The notes: generated from the letters alone by a model not told the origin. A stretch of DNA of 64,000 nt from Pseudomonas sp. DTU_2021_1001937_2_SI_NGA_ILE_001 (GCF_032463525.1 NZ_CP135971.1:3782001-3846000); one strand, 5' to 3'. Positions 45,971 through 55,629 are shown, counted from the stretch's first letter. A program made the numbers and translations.

Positions 45971-47254
45971 TCAGGGCGTGGCGCTGGGCGACGCCTGATC
46001 CGCAGCAGGCTTTTCACGGGGCGCCGGCGCCTGTTCATCGCTGGCTGCCGGCGGCTCTTGTGCAGCCGGTTTTTCGCTCTCCGATTCCTGGTCGCCCGCT
46101 GAAGGCTCTTCAGCGGACGACCCGGGGGCTTCCTTCGACGGTTGCTCAGGCCGGCTTTGCTCCTGCTGGGCCGGTGCGTCGTCGCCGCCGGGCTTGAGGC
46201 GGATGATCCGCCCTTGCGGCTGGGTCACCAGTGGCTGGTCGGTATCGGAGACCTCGAAGCGCAACACACCAATCAATTGCCCGTCTTCGGTCAGCACCTG
46301 CACCTGCCAGCGCCCGGCGACGTCCTGCGGGAAGTTGCGCTTGTGGGTCCAGGCCCGGTAGCCCTGTTCGCGACCGCCGCTGATGTCCAGGGCGATGCGG
46401 TCGACCTCTTCGCCGTTGCGCCGCCATACGTGATAGATGCGCTCTTGCAGGCCGCGCGGCGCGTTGATTGCGGTGTAGGCATACAGGCCGTCGCGACGCA
46501 GCTGGCTGGCGCTGATCTGGCGGATGCTGTCACCGGGGGTGCGGGTCTTGTTGTCGAACTCGGTGCTGACCGCCACTTCGGTCAGCCACAGCGTGGCCGG
46601 CGGCACCCAGGAGCGCAGCAGCCAGCCGGCACTGCCGATCACGGCGATTACCGCGACCAGCATCACCCCGCCGCGCCAGTTTCGCACCGGAAAGCTTGAG
46701 GCCAGGCTGGGGATCGACAGCAGGACGGCGATACCCAAGGCCAGTTTGTAGCTCTCGGTGGTGGTCAGGTGCAGGATGATCGGCAGTGCGGTGAGCAGCG
46801 CGGCGAACAGGGTCAGGGTGTGCAGGGCCAGGAACAGCCAGCGCCGCGGCGCCAGCCAGCGGTAGTACAGCGGGTCGGTGATCGAGATCAGGCCCGCCGC
46901 ACCGAGCAGCGCGGTGAACACCGCCTGGCCGCTGTTCCAGGTGGTGGTAATGAAGAAGAACGGCAGGACGAAGAACAGGCTTTCCTGGTGAATCAACTGC
47001 GTGCCATAGCGCAGCAGACCCTGAGGGATCTCCTTGCCGAAGCGACGGTTGAACAGCGCGACCACGCTGTTCTCGACCATCAGCCACAGCCAGCCGAGCA
47101 GTAGCACCACGGCGATCCAGCTGGCCAGCCCGGCCTGGCGGTCGACCAGGATGAAACTGCCGATGCCGGAGACGAAACCGCCCGCCGCGATCACGCCAGG
47201 GTAGCGGCGGATCAGATTGAGTACACGGCTGAGGTAGGCGTTCCAGTCTGGCAT
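45971..47254 (-). CDS. DUF5924/DUF2914-type membrane protein
   Basis: A 427-residue protein with about seven helices in the first 230 residues. A soluble domain (about 235-345) with HVWRRNGEEVDRIALDI and GRWQVQV blocks, typical of DUF2914, follows. The last 80 residues are an acidic, Pro/Gln/Glu-rich low-complexity tail. The function is unknown; the topology suggests a periplasmic sugar- or envelope-binding domain. It ends 3 bases from the convergent SpmA/B-like gene. Confidence 0.8.
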   Translation of the reverse strand: MPDWNAYLSRVLNLIRRYPGVIAAGGFVSGIGSFILVDRQAGLASWIAVVLLLGWLWLMVENSVVALFNRRFGKEIPQGLLRYGTQLIHQESLFFVLPFFFITTTWNSGQAVFTALLGAAGLISITDPLYYRWLAPRRWLFLALHTLTLFAALLTALPIILHLTTTESYKLALGIAVLLSIPSLASSFPVRNWRGGVMLVAVIAVIGSAGWLLRSWVPPATLWLTEVAVSTEFDNKTRTPGDSIRQISASQLRRDGLYAYTAINAPRGLQERIYHVWRRNGEEVDRIALDISGGREQGYRAWTHKRNFPQDVAGRWQVQVLTEDGQLIGVLRFEVSDTDQPLVTQPQGRIIRLKPGGDDAPAQQEQSRPEQPSKEAPGSSAEEPSAGDQESESEKPAAQEPPAASDEQAPAPREKPAADQASPSATP

Positions 47255-47326
47255 GAGGCTTCGGGGTCCTGGGTAAAGAGTCAGGGGTGAAAAAATCCGC
47301 GCAGCATACCAACCTGCCGCACCTTG

Positions 47327-48712
47327 CTACAGCGCTCGATCGCGCCGGTAACGCCACCAGCCGACCAGCAGCAGGATCACTGCGCCCGCGCCGGCCAGGG
47401 CCAGCCAGTAGAGGTCGTCATAGCTGAACAGCGGCTGCTGGATGCGCACATAACCCGGTTGCGCCAGCAACTGGCGCAGGGCGTGGTTGGCATCCTCCAG
47501 GCTCACCGCCTGGATACGTTTGGCGGGGTCGGCGAAGCGGCCATCTTCATAGTCGTTCAGCGCGCCCCAGTAGTAGTCGGCCAATGCACTGTTGCCCTGC
47601 ACCGCCCAGGCCTGGCGTGCCACGGCCGCCTGGCGCAGGCGCTCGAAGGTGGCCTTGTCCAGGCCATCGCGCTTGAGGCGGTCGAGCATCGAGTAGAGGG
47701 CCTGCTCGGCCTGCGGCAGGTCGCTGCGGTCCACATCGGCGTCCAGGCTCAGCAGGCTGGTGTCGCCGAACACCTCGCGGTTCGCCGCCGGGCCATACGA
47801 CAGGCCCAGTTTCAGGCGCAGTTCGCTGTACAGCGCCCAGTCCAGGTAGGCGCGCAACAGTTCCCAGGTGTCGTCGGAGGGCTCGTCCAGCGAGGGCTCG
47901 GGGTAGATCATGTGCAGCCGTGAAGCCTCGCCCAGGAAGCCGTGCGTCAGCACTCGACGGGGCTCGGCGCTGCCTTGGGCGGTGGGCAGCGGTGGGTGCT
48001 CGATCGGTTCGGTGGCGGTCAGGCGGCCGAAGGTGCGTTCGATATAGGCCGGCAGCAGTTTGTCCAGGTCGCCGACCACGATGAGGGTCATGTTGTTGGG
48101 CGCGTACCAGGCGGCCAGGGCGTCTTCGAGATGCTCCAGGCTCACGTCATCGACGTCGGGGCGTTGTGCGCACTTGAGGCCCAGTTCTGCCGCCAGTTGG
48201 CTGCGCGCGCCATTGCCGGCCTCGTGGCGGTCGAGCAGACGTTGCAGGCGCGAGGCATGGCCGCCGTCTTCATGGGCGACGATGCGTTTGACCGCATCGA
48301 AGGCCTGTGGCGTGGCCTCGGTGTGGGCGATGATCTGCGCCAGCAGTTCCAGGACCTGGCGCTGGTTGCGCGCCGGGGCCTCGATGACGAAGGTGGTGTC
48401 GGCGTTGCTGGTGAAGGCATTCCATTCGCCGCCCAGGGCCTGCATGCGGGCTTCCAGGCCGCCCTCGCCGCTTTCGTCGAGGCCGGTGAACATCAGGTGT
48501 TCGAGCAGGTGCGGGACTTCTTTCTGGTCGCAGGGAAAGTCGTCGAAGCCGACGCCGACCACCAGGCGGATCGACACGTGGCCTTTGTCGTAACCCGGTT
48601 TGAGCAGCAGTTGCAGGCCGTTGGGCAGCAGGTAGCCCTGCGCTTGCAAACGGTCGAGGGCCAGGGTGGCGGTGGAGCAGAGCAGCAGCCAGATCAGCAG
48701 CAGGCAACGCAT
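47327..48712 (-). CDS. M16-family zinc peptidase with C-terminal membrane anchor
   Basis: A 461-residue protein with a signal peptide and the inverted zinc motif HLLEH (HxxEH) near residue 70, the pitrilysin/M16 signature. One catalytic and one non-catalytic half follow. The last 35 residues are a transmembrane helix ending in RYRRDRAL, so the peptidase domain would sit in the periplasm tethered to the inner membrane. The substrate is unknown. The gene is 59 bases downstream of the Na/Pi gene on the same strand. Confidence 0.85.
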   Translation of the reverse strand: MRCLLLIWLLLCSTATLALDRLQAQGYLLPNGLQLLLKPGYDKGHVSIRLVVGVGFDDFPCDQKEVPHLLEHLMFTGLDESGEGGLEARMQALGGEWNAFTSNADTTFVIEAPARNQRQVLELLAQIIAHTEATPQAFDAVKRIVAHEDGGHASRLQRLLDRHEAGNGARSQLAAELGLKCAQRPDVDDVSLEHLEDALAAWYAPNNMTLIVVGDLDKLLPAYIERTFGRLTATEPIEHPPLPTAQGSAEPRRVLTHGFLGEASRLHMIYPEPSLDEPSDDTWELLRAYLDWALYSELRLKLGLSYGPAANREVFGDTSLLSLDADVDRSDLPQAEQALYSMLDRLKRDGLDKATFERLRQAAVARQAWAVQGNSALADYYWGALNDYEDGRFADPAKRIQAVSLEDANHALRQLLAQPGYVRIQQPLFSYDDLYWLALAGAGAVILLLVGWWRYRRDRAL

Positions 48713-48771
48713 GAGACAGCTTTTCCTTGCGGGCCGGTTGAATTAAACAGACTTCGCGGCTGCCGCCAGGT

Positions 48772-50445
48772 TCACATGGATTGTTCGCCCAGCTCCGCGC
48801 CCGGCCGCTCGGATGCCTCACTGGACAGCGCACCGGTGTCAGTCGTCTCCAGTACCGCATAGGCGCTGCTGCAGAACAGCGAGTTGAGGCGCTTCATGTC
48901 GGCCATCAGCTCCAGGTGCATCGAACTGGTCTCGATACTCTGCACCACCTTGCGTTGCAACCGGTTGACATGCGCGTGGGCCAGGCGCCGTTCCAGCGCA
49001 CGGAAGCGACGTTTCTCGCGCAGCAGCTGGCGGGCGCTTTCCGGGTCGCCGCTGAGAAACACCGACAGGCCCAGGCGCAGGTTGGCCTGCAACTGGGTGT
49101 GCAGGTCGGTCAGCTCCTCCAGCCCGACATCGGAAAACAGCCGGCGCTGGGCGGTCTTCTGCTGCTGGATCTTGCGCAGCATGCGTTCGATCACCCCGCT
49201 GGCCAGCTCCAGGTTGACGGTCAGCTCGATGATCTCGGCCCAGCGGCGGTTGTCCTGTTCGCCCAGATCTTCACGCGGCATCTGCGCCAGGTACAGCTTG
49301 ATGCCGCTGTACAGCGCCTCGACATCTTCGTGGAGGCGGCGCATTTCCTGGGTCACGGCGGTCTGGGTACCGCGCAGTACACCCTGCATGGAGGCCAGCA
49401 TGCTTTCCAGCAGGTCGCCCATGCGCAAGGTCTCGCGTACCGCGTTGGCCAAGGCCAGGCTGGGTGTTTCCAGCGCCGCCAGGTCCAGGTGCCGGGGACG
49501 TGCCGGGCCGCCGCTCTCGGCGCTGGGTTGCAGCAGGCTGGCGCACAGCTTGGCCATGGGCGTGACGAAGGCCAGCATCAGCAGGCAGCGCACGCTGTTG
49601 TAGATCAGGTGGAAGCCGATCACCAGTTCCTGGTTGCGGTAGCCCAGGCTGTCGAGCCAGTTCACCAACGGGTCGAGCAGCGGCATCACCAGCACCAGCC
49701 CGAGCAGCTTGAACAACAGGCTGCCCAGCGCCACCTGGCGCCCCGGTACGTTCTGCATGCTGGTACTGAGAAACGCCAGCAGGCCGCTGCCGATGTTGGC
49801 GCCGACCACCAGGCCGATGGCTACGTGCAGGCTGATGATGTCCGAGCCGGCCAGGGTGGCGGTCAGCAGCACCGCCGCCAGGCTGGAGTAGGAAATCAGC
49901 GCGAACAGCGCCCCGACCAGGGCGTCGAGCAGGAAGTCGCCGGTCAGCGAGGCGAACAGCACCTTCACGCCGTTGGCCTGGGTGATCGGCGCGGCGGCAG
50001 CGACGATCAGCTGCAGGGCCAGGATGATCAGCCCCAGACCGATGGCCACGCGGCCCAGTTGGCCGGCGCGGGTCTGTTTGCGCGACAGGAAGAAGATCAC
50101 CCCGAGCAGGATCAGCAGCGGCGACAGCCAGGACAGGTCGAAGGTCAGCACCCGCGACATCAGCGCCGTGCCCACGTCGGCGCCGAGCATGATCGCCAGG
50201 GCCGGTGCCAGGGTCATCAGCCCCTGGCCGACGAAAGAGGTGACCAGCATGGCCGTGGCGTTGCTGCTCTGCACCAGCGCGGTGACCAGGATGCCGGCGA
50301 TGAACGCCAGCGGCCGACGCGACATGTTCTGCCCGAGCACGCGGCGCAGGTGCGCGCCATACACACGCAGGATGCCGGTACGGACGATGTGGGTGCCCCA
50401 GATGAGCAGTGCCACGGCGGAAAGAAGATCGAGCAGGGTCAGCAT
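48772..50445 (-). CDS. Na/Pi-cotransporter II-like protein with PhoU-like domain
   Basis: A 557-residue protein. The first 310 residues contain two PNaS repeats with the QSSNATAMLVTSFVGQG and SYSSLAAVLLT signatures of the NptA/YjbB family. The C-terminal 240 residues are helical and PhoU-like. Such proteins export or import phosphate with sodium. It starts at a normal ATG. The C-terminal PhoU-like part points to phosphate control, but there is no pst/pho gene next to it. Confidence 0.88.
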   Translation of the reverse strand: MLTLLDLLSAVALLIWGTHIVRTGILRVYGAHLRRVLGQNMSRRPLAFIAGILVTALVQSSNATAMLVTSFVGQGLMTLAPALAIMLGADVGTALMSRVLTFDLSWLSPLLILLGVIFFLSRKQTRAGQLGRVAIGLGLIILALQLIVAAAAPITQANGVKVLFASLTGDFLLDALVGALFALISYSSLAAVLLTATLAGSDIISLHVAIGLVVGANIGSGLLAFLSTSMQNVPGRQVALGSLLFKLLGLVLVMPLLDPLVNWLDSLGYRNQELVIGFHLIYNSVRCLLMLAFVTPMAKLCASLLQPSAESGGPARPRHLDLAALETPSLALANAVRETLRMGDLLESMLASMQGVLRGTQTAVTQEMRRLHEDVEALYSGIKLYLAQMPREDLGEQDNRRWAEIIELTVNLELASGVIERMLRKIQQQKTAQRRLFSDVGLEELTDLHTQLQANLRLGLSVFLSGDPESARQLLREKRRFRALERRLAHAHVNRLQRKVVQSIETSSMHLELMADMKRLNSLFCSSAYAVLETTDTGALSSEASERPGAELGEQSM

Positions 50446-50590
50446 GAGATGCGAAGCCCCCTGAAATCAGTGCCCGGTGGGCGGGTTCGACGATGTAGCG
50501 AGCGATGTGAGGGGAAGGACGCTCAACTAAAGCTTTAGGTCTTGTACGAAAAGTGTCTGCGCACGGCCATGCTGCGTTAAAAACCAGCTG

Positions 50591-50637
50591 GATCGCCAGC
50601 CCGGTGGATCGCCAGCCCGGTGGATCGCCACCCGGTC
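50591..50637. repeat. 16-bp tandem repeat, about three units
   Basis: GATCGCCAGCCCGGTG occurs twice exactly, followed by a third copy lacking one base (GATCGCCACCCGGT). It is short and in a non-coding gap, so copy number may differ between strains. Confidence 0.85.
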
Positions 50638-50867
50638 GGAATGCTCATTTACTCCAGTAAAGTCGCCCGCGACTCCGACCCTTCCGCGCCTGTTTTGACT
50701 CGTTGGCGCTCGACCTTCGGGTCAGCCTACGGCTGTTACTCGCTTCGCTCGTTGCGCCTCGCCTGACCGTCGCTCGCCGACTTTTCTTACAAAAACCTAG
50801 TTGGCTTTGAGCCAGGAGGCCAGCATCGCACAGGCGCCGCAGCATTGAAACAAATCTGTAACAAAAC

Positions 50868-50896
50868 AAAAGGCAGGCCACTTGGGCCTGCCTTTT
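50868..50896 (-). terminator. Intrinsic terminator after the TerC gene
   Basis: AAAAGGCAGGCC and GGCCTGCCTTTT form a 12-bp stem with a five-base loop; both sides carry runs suited to termination. It lies 18 bases after the TerC stop on the minus strand. Confidence 0.88.
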
Positions 50897-50913
50897 GATT
50901 ACCTCGGTGCGCC

Positions 50914-51669
50914 TCAGGCGCGTTCCAGACCGGCTTTCTCGGCTTCGGCCTTCTTGCGCGCGTGGCTGGTGCGCATCTTGATGTTGATGGCTTCCACCGC
51001 CAGCGAGAACGCCATGGCGAAGTACACATAGCCTTTAGGTACGTGCACGTCGAAGGCTTCGGCGATCAGTACGGTGCCCACTACGATCAGGAACGACAGA
51101 GCGAGCATCTTCAGCGATGGGTGCTTGTCGATGAAGTCGCTGATGGCACCGGAGCAGAGCATCATCACCAGCACGGCGACGATGATCGCAGCGACCATGA
51201 CCGGCACGTTGGAGACCATGCCCACGGCGGTGATGACCGAGTCCAGCGAGAACACGATGTCGATGATCGCGATCTGCACGATGGTGGCCAGGAACATGCC
51301 GCCCGCGCCCTTGGGTTCTTCGCTGGCTTCTTCCTCGCCTTCCAGGCCCTGGAAGATTTCCTGGGAGCTTTTCCACAGCAGGAACAGGCCGCCGAAGAAC
51401 AGGATCAGGTCACGGCCGGAAATGCCCTGGCCCATGATGGTGAACAGGTCGGTGGTCAGACGCATGATCCAGGTGATCGACAGCAGCAGCATGATGCGCG
51501 TGACCATCGCCAGGCCCAGGCCGAACAGGCGGGTGCGCTGCTGCATGGACTTGGGCATACGGCTCACCAGGATCGAGATCATGATGATGTTGTCGATGCC
51601 CAGAACGATTTCCAGGGCGGTCAGGGTCAAGAAAGCAACCCAGATTTCCGGGTTGAGCAGCCATTCCAT
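50914..51669 (-). CDS. TerC-family membrane protein
   Basis: A 251-residue protein with seven helices and the TerC acidic motifs LGIDNIIMI and FSLDSVITAVG within the membrane. A charged cytoplasmic loop (GLEGEEEASEEPKGA) lies in the middle. TerC proteins are linked to metal ion (manganese) export and tellurite resistance; the small two-repeat form here is the YgdQ/YkoY-like type without proven substrate. Single-gene unit with terminators on both sides. Confidence 0.88.
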   Translation of the reverse strand: MEWLLNPEIWVAFLTLTALEIVLGIDNIIMISILVSRMPKSMQQRTRLFGLGLAMVTRIMLLLSITWIMRLTTDLFTIMGQGISGRDLILFFGGLFLLWKSSQEIFQGLEGEEEASEEPKGAGGMFLATIVQIAIIDIVFSLDSVITAVGMVSNVPVMVAAIIVAVLVMMLCSGAISDFIDKHPSLKMLALSFLIVVGTVLIAEAFDVHVPKGYVYFAMAFSLAVEAINIKMRTSHARKKAEAEKAGLERA

Positions 51670-51689
51670 CAGTTGTTTCCTCGGGCATG

Positions 51690-51721
51690 AAAAAGTCGCC
51701 GCTCTGTCAGGGAGCGGCGAC
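51690..51721 (-). terminator. Intrinsic terminator after the CitMHS gene
   Basis: On the minus strand GTCGCCGCTC and GAGCGGCGAC form a 10-bp stem followed by TTTTTC. It begins 15 bases after the transporter stop. Confidence 0.88.
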
Positions 51722-51735
51722 TGGGGGGCGGCAGT

Positions 51736-53043
51736 TTACAGGGAGTTGTGCAATGGGAAGAGTCCCAGCAGCACGGCGGCGATCAGGATGCACACGCAGA
51801 CCAGCACCGCCCACTTGAGGGTGAAGCGCTGGTGGTCACCGAAGTCGATACCGGCCAGGGCCACCAGCAGGTAGGTGGACGGCACCAGCGGGCTGAGCAG
51901 GTGCACCGGCTGGCCGACGATGGAGGCGCGGGCCATTTCCACCGGCGAAATGCCGTAGTGCGAGGCGGCTTCGGAGAGCACCGGCAGCACGCCGTAGTAG
52001 AAGGCATCGTTGGACATGAAGAAGGTGAACGGCATGCTCACGATGGCGGTGATCACTGCCAGGTACGGGCCCATTGAGGTCGGGATCACGGTCAGCAGGC
52101 TCTTGGACATGGCATCGACCATGCCGGTGCCGGTCAGGATCCCGGTGAAGATGCCGGCGGCGAAAATCAGGCCGACCACCGACAGCACACTCCCGGCGTG
52201 GGCCGCGACGCGGTCCTTCTGGTCCTGCAGGTTCGGGTAGTTGATGATCATCGCGATACTGAAGGCCACCATGAACAGCACCGGCAGCGGCAGCAGGCCC
52301 ATGATCAGCGAGACCATCAGGGCGAAGGTCAGCGCGCCGTTGAACCAGATCATCTTCGGGCGGCGGGCATCGGGGAACTGCGAGACGCTGATCTCGCTGT
52401 GGTCGATGTCGTCGCCCTGCAGCTGCAGCACGCCCAGGCGCGCCCGCTCACGCTTGCCGTAGAAATAGGCGATGGCCAGGATGCAGATCACGCCGGCGGC
52501 CATGGCCGGGATCATCGGTACGAAAATGTCCGAAGCGTCCACGTGCAGGGCGCTGGCGGCGCGGGCGGTCGGGCCGCCCCATGGGGTCATGTTCATCACG
52601 CCGCCGGCGAGGATGATCAGGCCGGCCATGATCCGCGGGCTCATGCCGATACGGCTGTACAGCGGCAGCATGGCGGCCACGCAGATCATGTAGGTGGTCG
52701 CGCCGTCACCGTCCAGCGATACCACCAGGGCCAGCACCGCAGTACCGACGGAGATGCGCATCGGGTCGCCCTTGACCATCGCCAGGATCTTGCGCACGGC
52801 CGGGTCGAACAGGCCGGAGTCGATCATCAGGGCAAAGTACAGGATAGCGAACATCAGCATGACGCCGGTGGGCGCCAGCTTGGTGATACCGGCCAGCATC
52901 ATCGGGCCGATCTGCGGACCGAAGCCACCGAACAGGGCAAAGATGATCGGCACGATGATCAGGGCGATCAGCGCGGTCATGCGCTTGCTCATGATCAGGT
53001 ACATGAAGGCAATGACCATGGCGAAGCCAAGGAAAGTCAGCAT
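51736..53043 (-). CDS. CitMHS-family citrate-metal:proton symporter
   Basis: A 435-residue membrane protein with about twelve helices of the CitMHS family (blocks SLDGDGATTYMI and MTPWGGPTARAASAL). Members carry citrate complexed with magnesium, calcium or iron, driven by protons. Which metal cannot be read here. No citrate sensor genes lie next to it. Its upstream region is shared with the divergent vanA. Confidence 0.9.
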   Translation of the reverse strand: MLTFLGFAMVIAFMYLIMSKRMTALIALIIVPIIFALFGGFGPQIGPMMLAGITKLAPTGVMLMFAILYFALMIDSGLFDPAVRKILAMVKGDPMRISVGTAVLALVVSLDGDGATTYMICVAAMLPLYSRIGMSPRIMAGLIILAGGVMNMTPWGGPTARAASALHVDASDIFVPMIPAMAAGVICILAIAYFYGKRERARLGVLQLQGDDIDHSEISVSQFPDARRPKMIWFNGALTFALMVSLIMGLLPLPVLFMVAFSIAMIINYPNLQDQKDRVAAHAGSVLSVVGLIFAAGIFTGILTGTGMVDAMSKSLLTVIPTSMGPYLAVITAIVSMPFTFFMSNDAFYYGVLPVLSEAASHYGISPVEMARASIVGQPVHLLSPLVPSTYLLVALAGIDFGDHQRFTLKWAVLVCVCILIAAVLLGLFPLHNSL

Positions 53044-53335
53044 GGCGAAACTCCAGACGAAATAGGGCCAGGGAAACCGGAAACGAGGTAGGGGTCAGCC
53101 GGGTTCAGCGCTGAACGGTCTGGATTCGGGACGCAGGGAGGTTACGCAGGGAGAGGGAATCACGCATTTCAATCACCATTATTCTTGTTGAGTCTCGGGC
53201 GTAGGGACGCGCCCTGGCTTGCCGGTCTTTGCCGGTGCTGGTGACGATGCTAATCGGTCAAGCTTTCAGCCACCTTTCATCCTCCTTGCGCGTGCTTCAT
53301 CGCTCGCTGGCAAGCACATGACTTTTCGTTGTTTT

Positions 53336-53366
53336 TTGATACAGTGGATCCATTGATAATTATTAT
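53336..53366 (+). promoter_or_regulatory. Probable vanA promoter
   Basis: TTGATA at 53336-53341 and AT-rich -10 candidates (ATTATT at 17 bases or TATTAT at 19 bases, 53361-53366). The first operator-like site falls between the two hexamers, a good position for repression. Confidence 0.5.
53343..53356 (+). promoter_or_regulatory. VanR operator-like site 1
   Basis: AGTGGATCCATTGA, with palindromic core TGGATCCA. It is the exact reverse complement of site 2 over 14 bases. The core matches the VanR operator described in Caulobacter (ATTGGATCCAAT). Confidence 0.7.
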
Positions 53367-53414
53367 GGGCGATTATCGGCTGTTTAGCCTTGCGTGATGC
53401 CTGGTTTTGACTGT

Positions 53415-53428
53415 TCAATGGATCCACT
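53415..53428 (-). promoter_or_regulatory. VanR operator-like site 2
   Basis: TCAATGGATCCACT, exact inverted copy of site 1. The centres are 74 bases apart, about seven helical turns, so two regulator dimers would sit on the same face of the DNA. It ends 31 bases before the vanA ATG. Confidence 0.7.
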
Positions 53429-53459
53429 AACAAAAACAAATCAACCGGAGAGCCTGACC

Positions 53460-54518
53460 ATGTATCCCAAGAACACGTGGTACGTTGCCTGCACCCCCGA
53501 TGAAATCGCCAGCAAGCCCCTCGGGCGGCAAATCTGCGGCGAGAAGATGGTGTTCTATCGCGGCCTGGACGATCAGGTCGTGGCCGTCGAGGACTTCTGC
53601 CCGCACCGTGGCGCGCCGTTGTCGCTGGGCTATGTCGAGAACGGCCAGCTGGTGTGTGGTTATCACGGCCTGACCATGGGCGCCGATGGCAAGACCGTGT
53701 CGATGCCCGGCCAGCGGGTCCGTGGCTTTCCGTGCAACAAGACCTTCGCCGCCGTGGAGCGCTACGGCTTCATCTGGGTGTGGCCGGGTGACCAGGCCAA
53801 GGCCGATGCCGAGCTGATTCCGCACCTGGAATGGGCAGTCAGTGACCAGTGGGCCTACGGGGGTGGGCTGTTTCACATCGGCTGCGACTACCGGCTGATG
53901 ATCGACAACCTTATGGACCTGACCCACGAGACCTACGTGCATGCTTCCAGCATCGGCCAGAAGGAAATCGACGAGACGGCGCCTGCCACACATGTCGAAG
54001 GGGACGAAGTGATCACCGCCCGGCATATGCAAAACATCATGGCCCCGCCCTTCTGGCGCATGGCCTTGCGCGGCAACAACCTCGCCGATGACGTGCCGGT
54101 GGACCGCTGGCAGATCTGCCGTTTCACCCCGCCCAGCCATGTATTGATCGAAGTCGGTGTGGCACACGCCGGGCACGGCGGCTATCACGCCGACCCCCGC
54201 TACAAGGCGTCGAGCATCGTGGTGGACTTCATTACCCCGGAAAGCGACACCTCGATCTGGTACTTCTGGGGCATGGCGCGCAACTTCAACCCCCACGACC
54301 AGGCGCTGACCGACAGCATCCGCGAAGGCCAGGGCAAGATCTTCAGCGAAGACCTGGAAATGCTCGAACGCCAGCAGCAGAACCTGCTCAAGTACCCTGA
54401 GCGCAACCTGCTCAAGCTCAACATCGATGCCGGTGGCGTGCAGTCGCGCAAGATCATCGAGCGCCTCATCGCCCAGGAACAGGCCAGCGCCCCTGCGCTG
54501 ATCGCCACGGCCCAATGA
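53460..54518 (+). CDS. vanA: Vanillate O-demethylase, oxygenase subunit
   Basis: A 352-residue Rieske non-heme iron oxygenase. The Rieske [2Fe-2S] ligands are C47, H49, C66 and H69 (CPH and CGYH). The mononuclear iron site is [15 protein letters not shown]. With VanB it removes the methyl group of vanillate as formaldehyde, giving protocatechuate. The ATG at 53460 has CGGAGAG upstream and gives the family start [11 protein letters not shown]. First gene of vanAB. Confidence 0.96.
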   Translation: MYPKNTWYVACTPDEIASKPLGRQICGEKMVFYRGLDDQVVAVEDFCPHRGAPLSLGYVENGQLVCGYHGLTMGADGKTVSMPGQRVRGFPCNKTFAAVERYGFIWVWPGDQAKADAELIPHLEWAVSDQWAYGGGLFHIGCDYRLMIDNLMDLTHETYVHASSIGQKEIDETAPATHVEGDEVITARHMQNIMAPPFWRMALRGNNLADDVPVDRWQICRFTPPSHVLIEVGVAHAGHGGYHADPRYKASSIVVDFITPESDTSIWYFWGMARNFNPHDQALTDSIREGQGKIFSEDLEMLERQQQNLLKYPERNLLKLNIDAGGVQSRKIIERLIAQEQASAPALIATAQ

Positions 54519-54537
54519 CCCAGTCCGAGGACGCGCA

Positions 54538-55494
54538 ATGATCGACGTCGTGGTGATTTCCCGCAAAGACGAGGCCCAGGGCATTTGCAGTTTCGAGCTG
54601 GCCCTGCCCGACCGTGGCCCACTGCCGGCCTTCACGGCCGGTGCGCACATCGATGTGCAGGTGCCTGGCGACGATGGCTTGGTGCGCCAGTATTCGCTGT
54701 GCAACCACCCTGGCGAACGGCATCGCTACCTGATCAGCGTGCTCGACGACCCCGCATCGCGCGGTGGTTCGGCGCAGATGCACCGCCTGCTGCGCGCCGG
54801 CATGCCATTGCGCATCAGCGAGCCGCGCAACCACTTTCCACTGGCGGCCGAGGCGCGACGCAGCCTGCTGTTCGCCGGAGGCATCGGCATCACGCCGATC
54901 CTGTGCATGGCCGAGGCGCTGGCTGAGCAGGGGGCGGATTTCGAGCTGCATTACTGCGTGCGCGCCCGTGACCGGGCGGCCTTCCTTGAACGCTTGCAGG
55001 CGTCGGCCTTTGCCGAGCGGGTGCACCTGCATCTGGATGACGAACCCGCCACGGCCCTGCAGGCTGCCCAGCTCCTGGCGGGGCCACAGGCGGATGTCCA
55101 CCTCTACGTATGCGGCCCGAACGGTTTCATGCAGCACGTGCTGGACAGCGCCCGTGCGCAGGGCTGGCAGGAGGCCAACCTGCACCGCGAATACTTCGCC
55201 GCCGCCCCGCTGGACACCAGCGCCGATGGCCGTTTCTCGGTGAAAGTAGCGAGCAGCGGTGAGGTGTTCGAAGTCCCTGCTGACCAGAGCGTGGTCCAGG
55301 TGCTGGAGCGCCATGGCATCGAGGTGCCGGTGTCCTGCGAACAGGGCGTATGCGGCACCTGCCTGACCCGCGTACTGGAGGGCATCCCGGAACACCGCGA
55401 CCTGTACCTCACCGAAGACGAACAGGCCCTCAACGACCAGTTCACGCCCTGCTGTTCGAGGGCGAAAACGCCGATGCTGGTGTTGGATCTTTAG
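54538..55494 (+). CDS. vanB: Vanillate O-demethylase, reductase subunit
   Basis: A 318-residue class IA oxygenase reductase. The FMN-binding domain has RQYSLCN, the NADH domain GGIGITPIL and CGPNGFM, and the C-terminal plant-type [2Fe-2S] ferredoxin domain has CEQGVCGTC plus a fourth Cys in QFTPCCS. It transfers electrons from NADH to VanA. It starts 19 bases after the vanA stop. Confidence 0.95.
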   Translation: MIDVVVISRKDEAQGICSFELALPDRGPLPAFTAGAHIDVQVPGDDGLVRQYSLCNHPGERHRYLISVLDDPASRGGSAQMHRLLRAGMPLRISEPRNHFPLAAEARRSLLFAGGIGITPILCMAEALAEQGADFELHYCVRARDRAAFLERLQASAFAERVHLHLDDEPATALQAAQLLAGPQADVHLYVCGPNGFMQHVLDSARAQGWQEANLHREYFAAAPLDTSADGRFSVKVASSGEVFEVPADQSVVQVLERHGIEVPVSCEQGVCGTCLTRVLEGIPEHRDLYLTEDEQALNDQFTPCCSRAKTPMLVLDL

Positions 55495-55629
55495 TCGAGC
55501 GTGACCCCGCTGCCACAGCTGGCAGGATCAGTAAATGCTGGGTGGCGGTCGCACACACCTCGGTAGCCGGCCTGTGGTGGGACCGGCTTTAGCCGCAATA
55601 CAGGTCAGTTAAGAGCTCTTCGGCTTTTT

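Larger units (their letters stand above)
50446..50913. other. Intergenic region with tandem repeats and dispersed-repeat-like sequence
   Basis: No supported gene. It contains about three 16-base tandem units (50591-50637). Then 50640-50800 is a stretch with internally repetitive CGCTCG/CGAGCG words (ACTCGCTTCGCTCGTTGCGC at 50739-50758), which resembles a repeat I have seen between genes in other Pseudomonas genomes. It ends with a terminator for the TerC gene. A 78-codon minus-strand frame over it (50645-50881) is very Arg/Ser-rich and judged spurious. Confidence 0.5.
53044..53459. other. Divergent control region of CitMHS and vanA
   Basis: No gene. The left part (53044-53280) has nothing I can interpret beyond space for the transporter promoter. 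The right part is AT-rich and holds the vanA promoter with two inverted operator-like sites. Confidence 0.6.

Noticed and set aside
50645..50881. 78-codon minus-strand frame upstream of the Na/Pi gene
   Set aside because: Extremely Arg/Ser-rich translation, no ribosome site, overlaps a terminator and repetitive DNA; treated as non-coding repeat.
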